Part shown: positions 7,603 through 14,741 of the stretch, one piece after another | How positions within the stretch are numbered: position 1 is the stretch's first letter | Layout: the number at the start of each line of letters is the position of its first letter | Origin: Spirochaetales bacterium | Lineage (GTDB): Bacteria; Spirochaetota; Spirochaetia; DSM-27196; SLST01 | Length of the DNA: 32,240 nucleotides | Assembly: GCA_007127335.1 (NCBI GenBank) | Contig: SKZO01000398.1 | Span: forward strand, 1-32,240 | Reading direction: 5' to 3' | The notes under the pieces: generated by a model | Database searches by the model: none | Told to the model about the DNA's origin: nothing | What the model saw: only the letters and a program-made list of their open reading frames with translations | Made by a program: the position numbers and the translations under genes

Positions 7603-8565
7603 GTGAACGTGCAGGAACAGCTCCTCCAGGAGAGGATCGACCCCTTTCTCAGCAATGGCACCCTCACCGAGTTATGTCGCCGTGGCCTGGCCGGCGAGCG
7701 GTGTGCCGTATCCGGGTACGAGACGCTCACCGGTGGCTGCTGGAACCGGGTCATCGGGGTGCGCTGCGGCGAGCGCGACCTGGTCCTCAAGATCAGTCCC
7801 CATGCACGGGACGAGCGGATCATCCGCGAGTATCGGGTGCTCGGGGAGTTTGCTTCGCGTACCGATCTTCTGGTCCCCACGCCGCTGTACCTCGACGACC
7901 AGAGCGAGCTGCTTCAGGGAACGACCCTCGTCATGACCCGGCTGCCGGGGGCCGTGATGCACGAGTGTTTCGGGCTACTCAACTATGGAGCACGCCGACG
8001 CATTACCGACGAGATCGCCGAGGATCTCGCGCACCTGCACCGGATTCGTGCGCCGGGATTCGGGGGCGTGGAGCTCCCGGAGGCGGAACGGCACGACGAA
8101 TGGCCCGACTTCTGGCTGCCGAGGTTCGATCAGGCGATCGACGAGGCGGCGGCAAGCGGCAGCGTACCGGCATCCCTGGTTGCGGGAGCGTATGAGGTTC
8201 GCCCGCACCTGCGGCCTCTGCTGCGGATAGGAGAGACGGCAACGATGACTCATTACGATATCTGGAGCGGGAACGTGATGGTCGACGTGGAGGCGGACCC
8301 GCCGCGGGTGAGCGGCTACATAGACATTCCCGGCTTCTACGCAGACGCCGCGCGCGAGCTCTCCTTCGCCATGCTCTTTGGCGTCGCAAACCGACGGTTC
8401 TTCGAGACCTACCTGCGGCACCACGATCTCGACCACGGCTTCGAGCTGCGCGCGAATGTCTACAACCTGAAGATGAACATCAAGCACGTGCAGATGTACC
8501 CCGGTCAGCGAGTCTACCAGCAGGGTGCCGCGGAGAATCTGGACTTCATCCGCTCACACGGGTAG
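7603..8565 (+). CDS. APH-superfamily small-molecule kinase (fructosamine/choline kinase-like)
   Basis: This cytoplasmic phosphotransferase has the protein-kinase-like APH fold. Residues about 35-75 carry a nucleotide-binding N-lobe (LTGGCWNRV and the ATP lysine in LVLKISP). The C-lobe has the catalytic HYDIWSGNVMV, a match to the H-x-D-x4-N brotherly loop, and IDIPGFYADAAREL in place of the metal-binding DxD region. The acceptor is unknown; fructosamine 3-kinase and homoserine/choline kinase-like enzymes share these features. There is no reason to call it an antibiotic-resistance enzyme. The start is taken as GTG 7603, or GTG 7609; neither has a clear SD, and the frame is open back to 7384. 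The acetyltransferase starts 9 bp after the stop, so the next three genes read as one operon. Confidence 0.8.
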   Translation: MNVQEQLLQERIDPFLSNGTLTELCRRGLAGERCAVSGYETLTGGCWNRVIGVRCGERDLVLKISPHARDERIIREYRVLGEFASRTDLLVPTPLYLDDQSELLQGTTLVMTRLPGAVMHECFGLLNYGARRRITDEIAEDLAHLHRIRAPGFGGVELPEAERHDEWPDFWLPRFDQAIDEAAASGSVPASLVAGAYEVRPHLRPLLRIGETATMTHYDIWSGNVMVDVEADPPRVSGYIDIPGFYADAARELSFAMLFGVANRRFFETYLRHHDLDHGFELRANVYNLKMNIKHVQMYPGQRVYQQGAAENLDFIRSHG

Positions 8566-8574
8566 TCTACGCAG

Positions 8575-9066
8575 ATGAGCCTGACAATCCGAACCTTCAC
8601 CGAAAGCGACCGGAACGCAGTGGTACGACTGTGGACCGAGTGCGGGCTCGTATATCCGCAGAATGATCCGCACCGCGATATCGATCGCAAGACCGCCCAC
8701 GGCCTCGAGTTCTTCCTCGTCGCTATCCTCGACCGGTCGATCGTCGGGAGCGTCATGGGAGGCTACGAGGGACACCGCGGTTGGGTCAACTACCTCGCCG
8801 TCGCGCCTGAACACCGTCGCAGCGGGATCGCACGGGAACTCATGAGCGAGCTCGAACGCAGACTCCGGCGCATCGGGTGCGCGAAAATCAACCTCCAGAT
8901 CAGGTCGAACAACCCGAGTGTGATGGAGTTCTACCGGCGGATCGGATTCGCGCAGGACGAGGTGATTTGCATGGGCCGACGGCTGATCGACGATCGCCGT
9001 GACGGTCGTCCTGATGACCGCCTCGAGTCATCCGGCGACGCGTCCGCGCAGGCGCTGCGCCAATGA
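8575..9066 (+). CDS. ypeA: GNAT acetyltransferase, YpeA family
   Basis: This acetyl-CoA-dependent N-acetyltransferase has 163 residues. The order of motifs follows E. coli YpeA closely: RLWTECGLVYPQNDPHRDI near residues 18-37, then FLVAILDRSIVGSVMGGYEGHRG, the acetyl-CoA pyrophosphate loop EHRRSGIARELM, and EFYRRIGFAQDEV with a GRRL ending. The substrate of YpeA proteins is not firmly known. The C-terminus has about 20 additional polar residues beyond the usual end. No SD precedes ATG 8575. Instead TAGTCT lies six bases upstream, overlapping the stop of the kinase gene, so either coupled or leaderless expression is possible. The next gene overlaps it in ATGA. Confidence 0.88.
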   Translation: MSLTIRTFTESDRNAVVRLWTECGLVYPQNDPHRDIDRKTAHGLEFFLVAILDRSIVGSVMGGYEGHRGWVNYLAVAPEHRRSGIARELMSELERRLRRIGCAKINLQIRSNNPSVMEFYRRIGFAQDEVICMGRRLIDDRRDGRPDDRLESSGDASAQALRQ

Positions 9067-10451
9067 ACGAGCAGACCTCGCGAATGACCCGCCTTCTGCT
9101 CGCGACGATGATCCCGTCGTTCGCGGTCATCTCCACGATGGCGATGTTTGCCGTAGCGGTCCCGCAGATCCGCGCGGACTTCGGCCTTACCGAGGATGTC
9201 GCGGCATGGCTCGTCGTCGCCTACACGCTTCCGTTCATGGCGCTGATGCCGCTCTACGGACGCTTCGGCGATCTGATCGGACGACGCGGCGTCCTTGCCG
9301 CGGGACTGCTGCTCTTTGCGGCTGGAAGCGCGATGCTCCTCGTACCATCTGATCTCTCGTTCGTCCTGCTCGCTCGAGCGGTCCAGGGGGCCGGGGCGGC
9401 CGGCGTGAACCCCCTTGCTATGTCGTTGATCATTGAACACACGCCGGGCGTCAGGCGGGGTACGGCGCTCGGGACATGGAACTCCGCAGGGCCAATCTCG
9501 GGGATGGTCGGGCCGATCATTGCCGGGCCCATTATTGACGCAGTGGGATGGCGCGCGATCATGGTGCCGAGTGTCGTGGCGACGGTGGTTGCGGCGTTCC
9601 TTGTTGCCCGCCTGATACCGTCCGACAGGCCCCGTCCCCCGGGCGCGCGACGAGCCGCGGTCATGACCTTCGACTGGGCAGGGGTGATCCTGTTCAACGT
9701 GGCGGTTGGCCTGCTCGTCTTCTACACGTCAAGCCGACCTGTGACCGGGGTTGACCCGTTGACCGATTGGCGCCTCGCGCTTGGCGCGGGTGCGGTCGGG
9801 GCGGGCTTCCTCTGGTGGCAGTCCCGCGCCCGCAGACCGTTCTTCGACCTCACTGTCTTCCGAAACCGGAACTTCTCCTTCGCATCGATCTGCGTGAGCA
9901 TCCGCATGATGCTGCTCGGCGGGGTGAACCTGCTCGTACCGCTCTTCCTGACGGACCTCTTCGACTTCCCGGCGGCGGCGACCGGTGCGGTCATATCGCT
10001 CCACGCGGTGGGGCTGCTGGTCACGATGAGGATAGGCGGTCACGTGATAGACCGGTACCGCAGCCGGCTGCAGATCATCGCAGGGCTCCTGATCGAGTCG
10101 CTCGCGATGCTCCTGCTCGTCCTCATGCCGCTGGAGCCGTCACTCGGTCTCACCCTCGCGGCGGTCGCGCTCCACGGGATGGGCGCAGGGCTCTGTCTTG
10201 CGGCGCTCCATCTCTTCGCGCTCGGGACGGTCTCCAAGGAACGCTCGGCGACCGCGGCAGGGCTCTACAGCATGGTTCGGTTCGCCGGCAGCCTCTTCGG
10301 CGCGGCGATCGGCGGGGTCGTCCTCTACGTGGGTATCGCGGAGCACGGCGCGACGGTCCCCGGCTATACGCCGGCGTTCCTGCTCTACCTCGCCATCAGC
10401 ATTGCCGGTGCGGCCGCTGCGCTGGGTCTCACGCGTCGGCTTCCCGGCTAG
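9063..10451 (+). CDS. MFS drug/proton antiporter, DHA2 (EmrB/QacA)-like
   Basis: This inner-membrane exporter has 462 residues with at least 12, probably 14, hydrophobic segments. Motif A, YGRFGDLIGRRG, lies between helices 2 and 3. Motif C-like GPISGMVGPIIAGPIID in helix 5 marks it as an antiporter. WLVVAYTLPFMALMPL before motif A is typical of DHA2 members. The acidic residues that set drug specificity cannot be judged. It starts in the last codons of the acetyltransferase gene (ATGA overlap), so the two are translationally coupled, a common pairing for detoxification. It ends overlapping the convergent URO-D gene by 4 bp with no terminator between. Confidence 0.9.
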   Translation: MNEQTSRMTRLLLATMIPSFAVISTMAMFAVAVPQIRADFGLTEDVAAWLVVAYTLPFMALMPLYGRFGDLIGRRGVLAAGLLLFAAGSAMLLVPSDLSFVLLARAVQGAGAAGVNPLAMSLIIEHTPGVRRGTALGTWNSAGPISGMVGPIIAGPIIDAVGWRAIMVPSVVATVVAAFLVARLIPSDRPRPPGARRAAVMTFDWAGVILFNVAVGLLVFYTSSRPVTGVDPLTDWRLALGAGAVGAGFLWWQSRARRPFFDLTVFRNRNFSFASICVSIRMMLLGGVNLLVPLFLTDLFDFPAAATGAVISLHAVGLLVTMRIGGHVIDRYRSRLQIIAGLLIESLAMLLLVLMPLEPSLGLTLAAVALHGMGAGLCLAALHLFALGTVSKERSATAAGLYSMVRFAGSLFGAAIGGVVLYVGIAEHGATVPGYTPAFLLYLAISIAGAAAALGLTRRLPG

Positions 10452-11563
10452 AAGGCCATGCGCTCCCAGCCAGGCTGGGGCTCTTGCTCGAGCCCGAGCT
10501 TCTCCCGGGCGCGCGCGACGTAGTAGCGATAGAGATCTATGGGCGTTCCGTTCGGAATCCGGTGGTCGAGCCCGAAGATGACCCCACCCTCACGCATGAT
10601 CGGCTGTGTCTTGTAGTCCAGTTCCGCGTCAATCGCCTCGCGGGAGATCCGCGGCGCGAACTTGTCGATGCCGCCCACGAGCTTGAGTCTGTCGCCGTAC
10701 TGCTTGCGCATGGCAACGACGTCCATGCCCGCGGCCGGCTCGTTGGGCAGAAGGGAGTTGATCCCGGCATTCAGCAGCGAGTCCACGATGGGGTTGATGT
10801 TCCCGTCCGAGTCGAGCTGGTAGATCTCCGCGGTGCGTTCGACCTCGTTCCATGCCGCACGGTAGTACGGCCCAATGAACTCGTCGATGATATTCGGTCC
10901 CACCAGCGGCCCGCTCTTGCCTGCATAGTCCTCGTGGACGCTCAGCTGATCGACGGCAACCTCCGCAATGATGCGGGCGAGCACGCGATGGTTGAGCTCG
11001 GTGAACGTCTCGAGCATATCACGCACCAGATCAGGCTGGGTGTAGAACGAGACGCAGGCCTCTTCGTCGCCCATGAGCTCCCTGATCTCATCGTACCCGC
11101 CCACGATGTGTGCGACGATGAGCGAGTCGGCGCCTCTCGCCTCTCGTGCACGCTCAGCCCAACCGCTCGTGAAACGCGCCTCGTCGAATGCGTAGCGGGG
11201 CTTGACCCGCGCCCAGTCGGCTTCGCTCTTCACCGGGAAGTCGAGCGGAAGCGGTATGGTCGCACGTCCCTTCGGCAGCTTGACCCGGCGCCCCATCCGG
11301 TCGCGGACGATCCGGCTGTCCTCGGTGTCCTCGAGTACGACCTCATCGTCGGCGGGCCAGTAGCCGGAAGCCACCTCGACACCCGAACGGCGCACGTAGT
11401 CGAAGCCGAAGGCGGTCATCGCGATCTCGTCTTCGCTCGCGCCCTGGGCGCGCCACTCCTCTTCGAGCCCGACGAGAGGTCCAAAGAGTTCGACGAAGAG
11501 CATCCGGTCCACCTTCCGGCCGCTCATGTAGTCAAGATAGGCGTCGCGCAGCCATTCCATCAT
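10448..11563 (-). CDS. Uroporphyrinogen decarboxylase (URO-D)-superfamily protein, not HemE
   Basis: The 371-residue protein has the URO-D/methyltransferase TIM-barrel pattern: an N-terminal LRDAYLDYMSGRKVDR, the mid-region HEDYAGKSGPLVGP, DSDGNI in a barrel strand, LVGGIDKFA, and the C-terminal GLDHRIPNGTPIDLYRYYV. This arrangement is typical of catabolic or corrinoid-methyltransferase-like members found in planctomycetes, lentisphaeres and spirochaetes. No zinc HxC...C motif of MtbA is visible, so methyl transfer is uncertain, and no heme genes lie nearby. ATG 11563 and ATG 11560 are adjacent; AAAGGAG is three and six bases upstream, which favours the second. It is 50 bp downstream of the PhyH gene on the same strand and probably in its operon. 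Confidence 0.82.
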   Translation of the reverse strand: MMEWLRDAYLDYMSGRKVDRMLFVELFGPLVGLEEEWRAQGASEDEIAMTAFGFDYVRRSGVEVASGYWPADDEVVLEDTEDSRIVRDRMGRRVKLPKGRATIPLPLDFPVKSEADWARVKPRYAFDEARFTSGWAERAREARGADSLIVAHIVGGYDEIRELMGDEEACVSFYTQPDLVRDMLETFTELNHRVLARIIAEVAVDQLSVHEDYAGKSGPLVGPNIIDEFIGPYYRAAWNEVERTAEIYQLDSDGNINPIVDSLLNAGINSLLPNEPAAGMDVVAMRKQYGDRLKLVGGIDKFAPRISREAIDAELDYKTQPIMREGGVIFGLDHRIPNGTPIDLYRYYVARAREKLGLEQEPQPGWERMAF

Positions 11564-11578
11564 ATGCTCCTTTCCCCG

Positions 11579-11597
11579 CGACCGGTCACCCCGGTCG
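11579..11597 (-). other. Intergenic stem-loop in the PhyH-URO-D transcript
   Basis: CGACCGG (11579-11585) and CCGGTCG (11591-11597) are perfect 7-bp arms around a 5-base loop, between the PhyH stop and the URO-D start. There is no T-run, so termination is unlikely. An mRNA-processing or stability stem is possible. Confidence 0.35.
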
Positions 11598-11613
11598 GCT
11601 CGAGGTCATCGTA

Positions 11614-12534
11614 TCAGCAGGAGACATCTTTGCCTTCTTCGCCGAAAATCGCAAGCCGGTACTCCTGGCTGACGCGCTCGACGGACTTCCCGACGTAGTG
11701 AAACTGGAGCGCCCATCGGTGCTGACCGGTGCGGTTGGTGGGAGTTCCGTGCGGGATCTTTGCGTCGAAGATCACCAGGTCTCCGGCCTGCATGGGAAGC
11801 GAGACTGGCCGAGAGCCGGCCATCTCCGTGTCACAGATCTGCCAGTCGCGCCGCTGAAAGTGCACGATCGGGCCTCCGGCGTGGCCACCGCGCAGCATGA
11901 ACATCGCCCCGTTCTCTTCGGTCACCTCACCGAGCGCGATCCATACGCCGCAGACGCGAGCCTCAATGGGCAGATCGAAATAGGCGTGATCCTGATGCCA
12001 CGGCTTCTCCCGTCCGTGCGGTGGCTTCACGAGCGCCATACTCTGCACGAGCCTGGTGGGCTCTCCCGCGAGGGTCTCGACCGCAGCGCGCAGCGGTTGG
12101 TAGCTCGCCACTGCCTTGAGGGTCGGGTGCGTCCTGGTGAACCCCATGAACTTGCGCACATGCGCCGCCCGTGTCTCCGGCTCAATGCGCGCCATCGCGC
12201 GTGCCATCGCAGCCGTTCGTGACTCCTCGTCACCCGCGTCCACGCCAGCGCCCAGCGCCCGCTCGAGAACCTGCTGGAATGCGCCCTCGTAGGTCACGTT
12301 CGAACAGTCGGCATCCTCGGATCGCGCCATCAACTGGAGCTCTTCGAGCGCAGCGCTCCAGAGCTCACGCGGGATCGCCTCTCTGACCACGACGAAGCCG
12401 TCGCGATCGTACCGTGCCTGGACATCCGGCGCCCACCGATCCCACCCGGACACCGCATCCGGCGTGCCGTAGCTGCGATAGAGCTCAGGTGCATGGTCCG
12501 GAACGGGCTTCTCAAAGCCAACATGAGATACCAT
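11614..12534 (-). CDS. Phytanoyl-CoA dioxygenase (PhyH)-family Fe(II)/2-oxoglutarate oxygenase
   Basis: This is a non-heme iron oxygenase expected to hydroxylate a small molecule with 2-oxoglutarate and O2. The 306 residues include the iron ligands H180 and D182 (WHQDHAYF) and the distal H262 (KIPHGTPTNRTG), with R273 placed to bind the 2-oxoglutarate carboxylate. DGFVVVREAIP near residue 45 is the standard family opening. ATG 12534 has GGAGG seven bases upstream. It is divergent from an AraC regulator, and the URO-D gene follows on the same strand, so this looks like a regulator-controlled catabolic pair. Substrate is unknown. An O2-dependent enzyme is notable beside the oxygen-sensitive kor operon 2 kb away and suggests at least occasional oxygen exposure. 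Confidence 0.87.
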   Translation of the reverse strand: MVSHVGFEKPVPDHAPELYRSYGTPDAVSGWDRWAPDVQARYDRDGFVVVREAIPRELWSAALEELQLMARSEDADCSNVTYEGAFQQVLERALGAGVDAGDEESRTAAMARAMARIEPETRAAHVRKFMGFTRTHPTLKAVASYQPLRAAVETLAGEPTRLVQSMALVKPPHGREKPWHQDHAYFDLPIEARVCGVWIALGEVTEENGAMFMLRGGHAGGPIVHFQRRDWQICDTEMAGSRPVSLPMQAGDLVIFDAKIPHGTPTNRTGQHRWALQFHYVGKSVERVSQEYRLAIFGEEGKDVSC

Positions 12535-12597
12535 CGAGTAACCTCCGGCTCCAAGATGCCTCCGGACGGGTGGCTGCTCCCATGGACGCGGTGAATC

Positions 12598-12617
12598 GTT
12601 CCATGGAAAAATGGAAC
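12598..12617. promoter_or_regulatory. Inverted repeat GTTCCAT-N6-ATGGAAC, candidate operator at the AraC gene start
   Basis: Perfect 7-bp arms at 12598-12604 and 12611-12617 flank the spacer GGAAAA. The left half also contains the 10-bp palindrome TTCCATGGAA (12599-12608), so three ATGGAA half-sites occur in 20 bp, two as a direct repeat eight bases apart. It lies in the 70-80 bp divergent region of the PhyH and AraC genes and covers the likely AraC start codons. It could be an autoregulatory operator or an mRNA hairpin hiding the start. Confidence 0.4.
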
Positions 12618-13412
12618 ATGGAGCTGAGGATCAACAGCGCAGCGAGATTCCACTGCGCGAGCGACTGGAGCTGGGACACGGTGCGAACGCCCATGACGGA
12701 CCGTGACCTCTGGGCAGTCCTCGCCGGACGCGGCACTCTACGGAGCCTGCCGGCCGATGCCTCATCACACGACCGGGATGAGGGGCGTACGTACCCGCTC
12801 GATCGCGGCGATGTGTTCGTTCTCGACGGTACGTCACGCATCCTCGCTGAGCACGATCCGAACGAACCGCTGACGGTCGTCGCCGTTCACTTCGAAGGGG
12901 AAGGCGCGCTGCCGTTCCACGTGCGGATCGCGCCAATGGAGTTCCTCGCCGGAATTCTCGATCGTGTGCTTCGTTGCCGCCTGCAGGCCGACGATGCGGC
13001 GGCGCTGCGGTGGCTGCACGCGGCGCTCGACGAGATAGGGGCCAACGCCCGACAGGCAGCGGCCTCGAGACCGGACTCGACGCGCGAGGCGGTCAGCCGG
13101 CTCGCGGACCAGATCCGCGAGCGTCCCGGCGATGACTGGCGCGTCGGTCTGCTCGCCGACCGGGCACATCGATCCCCTCAGCACTTCACGCGCGTGTTCC
13201 GCAGCCTGACCGGGAAGTCGCCCAAGGAGTACGTGCTGGAGGCCCGAGTCGAGGCGGCTCGCGCATACCTGCGCGGCTCGTCGCTGCCGGTCAAGCGCAT
13301 CGCCGCCGAGCTCGGCTTCCATGATGAATTTCACTTCTCACGGCAGTTCAGCCGGCGGATCGGCATGAGCCCGTCCAGGTACCGAATGGAGAACCGCCTG
13401 GTCACTCCATGA
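12603..13412 (+). CDS. AraC-family transcriptional regulator
   Basis: This is a DNA-binding regulator of about 269 residues. The N-terminal half (about 1-120) looks like a cupin sensor (SWDTVRTPMTDRDLWAVLAG, then PLDRGDVFVLDG). The C-terminal 100 residues hold two helix-turn-helix motifs: VGLLADRAHRSPQHFTRVFR, and VKRIAAELGFHDEFHFSRQF followed by GMSPSRYR, the standard AraC signature. Start options are ATG 12582 (GGGTGG upstream), ATG 12603 (GGTGA eight bases upstream, chosen) and ATG 12618 (directly after the inverted repeat). It is transcribed away from the PhyH/URO-D operon and probably senses a carbon source for it. GH5 at its other side is also a possible target. The 3' end overlaps the GH5 gene by 11 bp. 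Confidence 0.85.
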   Translation: MEKWNMELRINSAARFHCASDWSWDTVRTPMTDRDLWAVLAGRGTLRSLPADASSHDRDEGRTYPLDRGDVFVLDGTSRILAEHDPNEPLTVVAVHFEGEGALPFHVRIAPMEFLAGILDRVLRCRLQADDAAALRWLHAALDEIGANARQAAASRPDSTREAVSRLADQIRERPGDDWRVGLLADRAHRSPQHFTRVFRSLTGKSPKEYVLEARVEAARAYLRGSSLPVKRIAAELGFHDEFHFSRQFSRRIGMSPSRYRMENRLVTP

Positions 13413-14412
13413 GCCAGCTACGAACACCGGTCTCGTTGCCGGCGGAGTCGACGAGACCGAAGTGTCCCTTGTAATCCCAGTTCGCCCAGTCGATGCCGAG
13501 CTCGCGAAACGTCGTCGCCACGTCACGATACCAGGCCTCGCGGATGTCGGGCGGAGTGTGCTCGTAGCAGCCGAACTCGCCGCAGTAGAGCGGGTGTCCG
13601 GCGGTGCGGGCGATCTCAAGCGGGATCGACATATCGGCGATCATCACATCGCGGTTGAACTCCCGGTTCTCCACTTCCATCCCCGCATCCCGCAGACGCT
13701 CGATCGCGATGTGCTGCGAATCCGGGATGGGACGGCCGGGATACCGGATCGGCCCGGAGTACGAGCCGCCGGCACGCCACCACTTCGCGGTGTAGTGAGT
13801 GATGAACATCGGGTTGTAGTAGTGGAATGTGAGTATCAGATGTTCATCCTCCGGAATCTCCAGGTCAGGAAAGGTCTGGTACTGGTTGAAGCGGTTGGAG
13901 CCGAGTACTATCGTCCGCTGCGGTTCGCGTTTTCGCAGCATGTCGAACGGCGCCCGCAGGGTCCGGTTCCACCCTGCCGCATCGGGCGCGACCGGTTCGT
14001 TGAGCAGTTCGTAAGCGACGAGATCCGTCGAGTACTCGCCGAGCATCGCAGACAGGTCGGCCCAAAGTCCAGCAAAACGCTCGCGCTCGGCCGGATCGGC
14101 AAAAAGGGCCGGGACGCCTTCATCATTGAAGTAATGGCTCCGGATGATATGCAGGTCAACGACGACTCGAAGCCCGGATCGTTCACACCACTCCACGGCC
14201 GCAGCGAGCAGCTCGCACGCCTCCGGCTGCATGTGACCATCCTGGCTCCATAGCTGTTCCTCGTCGACCGGCAGGCGTATATGATCAAGCCCCCAGTGGG
14301 CGATGCGCTCGACGTCACGGAAGGTGAACCATTGCCGCCGCGGCTCTCCGCGTGCGGTACTCTGGCTCAGCCAATGAGAAATGTTCGTGCCACGGTGAAT
14401 TTCGAACGACAT
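13402..14412 (-). CDS. Glycoside hydrolase family 5-like enzyme, apparently cytoplasmic
   Basis: This retaining beta-glycanase/glycosidase of the GH5 TIM-barrel type has 336 residues. Catalytic acid/base E139 lies in YELLNEP and nucleophile E279 in YCGEFG, each at the end of its barrel strand. HIRLPVD near 44-50, VVVDLH at 83-88 and LTFHYYNP at 194-201 match the conserved Arg, His and His-Tyr positions. No signal peptide precedes MSFEIHRGTNISHW, so it likely acts on imported oligosaccharides. ATG 14412 is chosen because GAGAGG lies five bases upstream; the frame is open further to 14535 without an SD. Substrate (cello-, manno- or gluco-oligosaccharide) cannot be told. Confidence 0.85.
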   Translation of the reverse strand: MSFEIHRGTNISHWLSQSTARGEPRRQWFTFRDVERIAHWGLDHIRLPVDEEQLWSQDGHMQPEACELLAAAVEWCERSGLRVVVDLHIIRSHYFNDEGVPALFADPAERERFAGLWADLSAMLGEYSTDLVAYELLNEPVAPDAAGWNRTLRAPFDMLRKREPQRTIVLGSNRFNQYQTFPDLEIPEDEHLILTFHYYNPMFITHYTAKWWRAGGSYSGPIRYPGRPIPDSQHIAIERLRDAGMEVENREFNRDVMIADMSIPLEIARTAGHPLYCGEFGCYEHTPPDIREAWYRDVATTFRELGIDWANWDYKGHFGLVDSAGNETGVRSWLME

Positions 14413-14450
14413 GGATGCCTCTCCCGGGGAAAGGCTCAGTCTACCACAGG

Positions 14451-14473
14451 GGACCTCCCATGGGGAGTGGTCC
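14451..14473. promoter_or_regulatory. Imperfect inverted repeat in the GH5/kor divergent promoter region
   Basis: GGACCTCCC (14451-14459) can pair with GGGAG-TG-GTCC (14463-14473), leaving a 2-base bulge. It sits in the 122-bp gap between the divergent GH5 and korD genes. TACTCT at 14505-14510 is a possible korD -10, with GGGGG four bases before its ATG. TAGACT on the minus strand (14438-14443) is a possible GH5 -10. All are weak. Confidence 0.3.
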
Positions 14474-14534
14474 GGAAATGGTGTTCGGCCGCGGAAAGTC
14501 GTGATACTCTGGGGGCAGGAGTCATGGGGGTTCA

Positions 14535-14741
14535 ATGAGTGTGGAACGCCGGCTCGACGTGAACAGGCACTGGTGCAAGGGCTGCCGCATCTGCGTCGCC
14601 TTCTGCCCCAGGAACGTCCTGGCGCTCGATCGTGAGGGGAAGGTGGTAGTGATGCGTCCGGACGACTGCATCTGGTGTGGCGACTGCGAGATACGCTGCC
14701 CGGACCTCGCCATCACGATCGTCAAAGAGGCTGCATCGTGA
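14535..14741 (+). CDS. korD: 2-oxoacid:ferredoxin oxidoreductase, delta (ferredoxin) subunit
   Basis: This 68-residue 2[4Fe-4S] ferredoxin-like subunit passes electrons out of the oxidoreductase. Both cluster motifs are intact: C14-x2-C17-x2-C20-x3-C24-Pro and C45-x2-C48-x2-C51-x3-C55-Pro. ATG 14535 has GGGGG four bases upstream. It is the first gene of the order delta-alpha-beta-gamma, which is the arrangement of 2-oxoglutarate:ferredoxin oxidoreductases (KorDABC); branched-chain VOR enzymes are the main alternative. Its stop overlaps the alpha start in GTGA. Confidence 0.85.
   Translation: MSVERRLDVNRHWCKGCRICVAFCPRNVLALDREGKVVVMRPDDCIWCGDCEIRCPDLAITIVKEAAS

Noticed and set aside
7603-8565. 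Aminoglycoside-resistance phosphotransferase.
   Set aside because: Only the general APH fold is visible; the metal-binding region and context (acetyltransferase, MFS) do not identify an antibiotic substrate.
8575-10451. Acetyltransferase/MFS/APH-like kinase block as a mobile antibiotic-resistance island.
   Set aside because: No transposase, integrase, repeats or base-composition change; genes are coupled and codon use matches neighbours.
10448-11563. HemE, heme-pathway uroporphyrinogen decarboxylase.
   Set aside because: The N-terminal and C-terminal motifs match the divergent catabolic branch, and no heme genes or HemE-type FxR signature are present.
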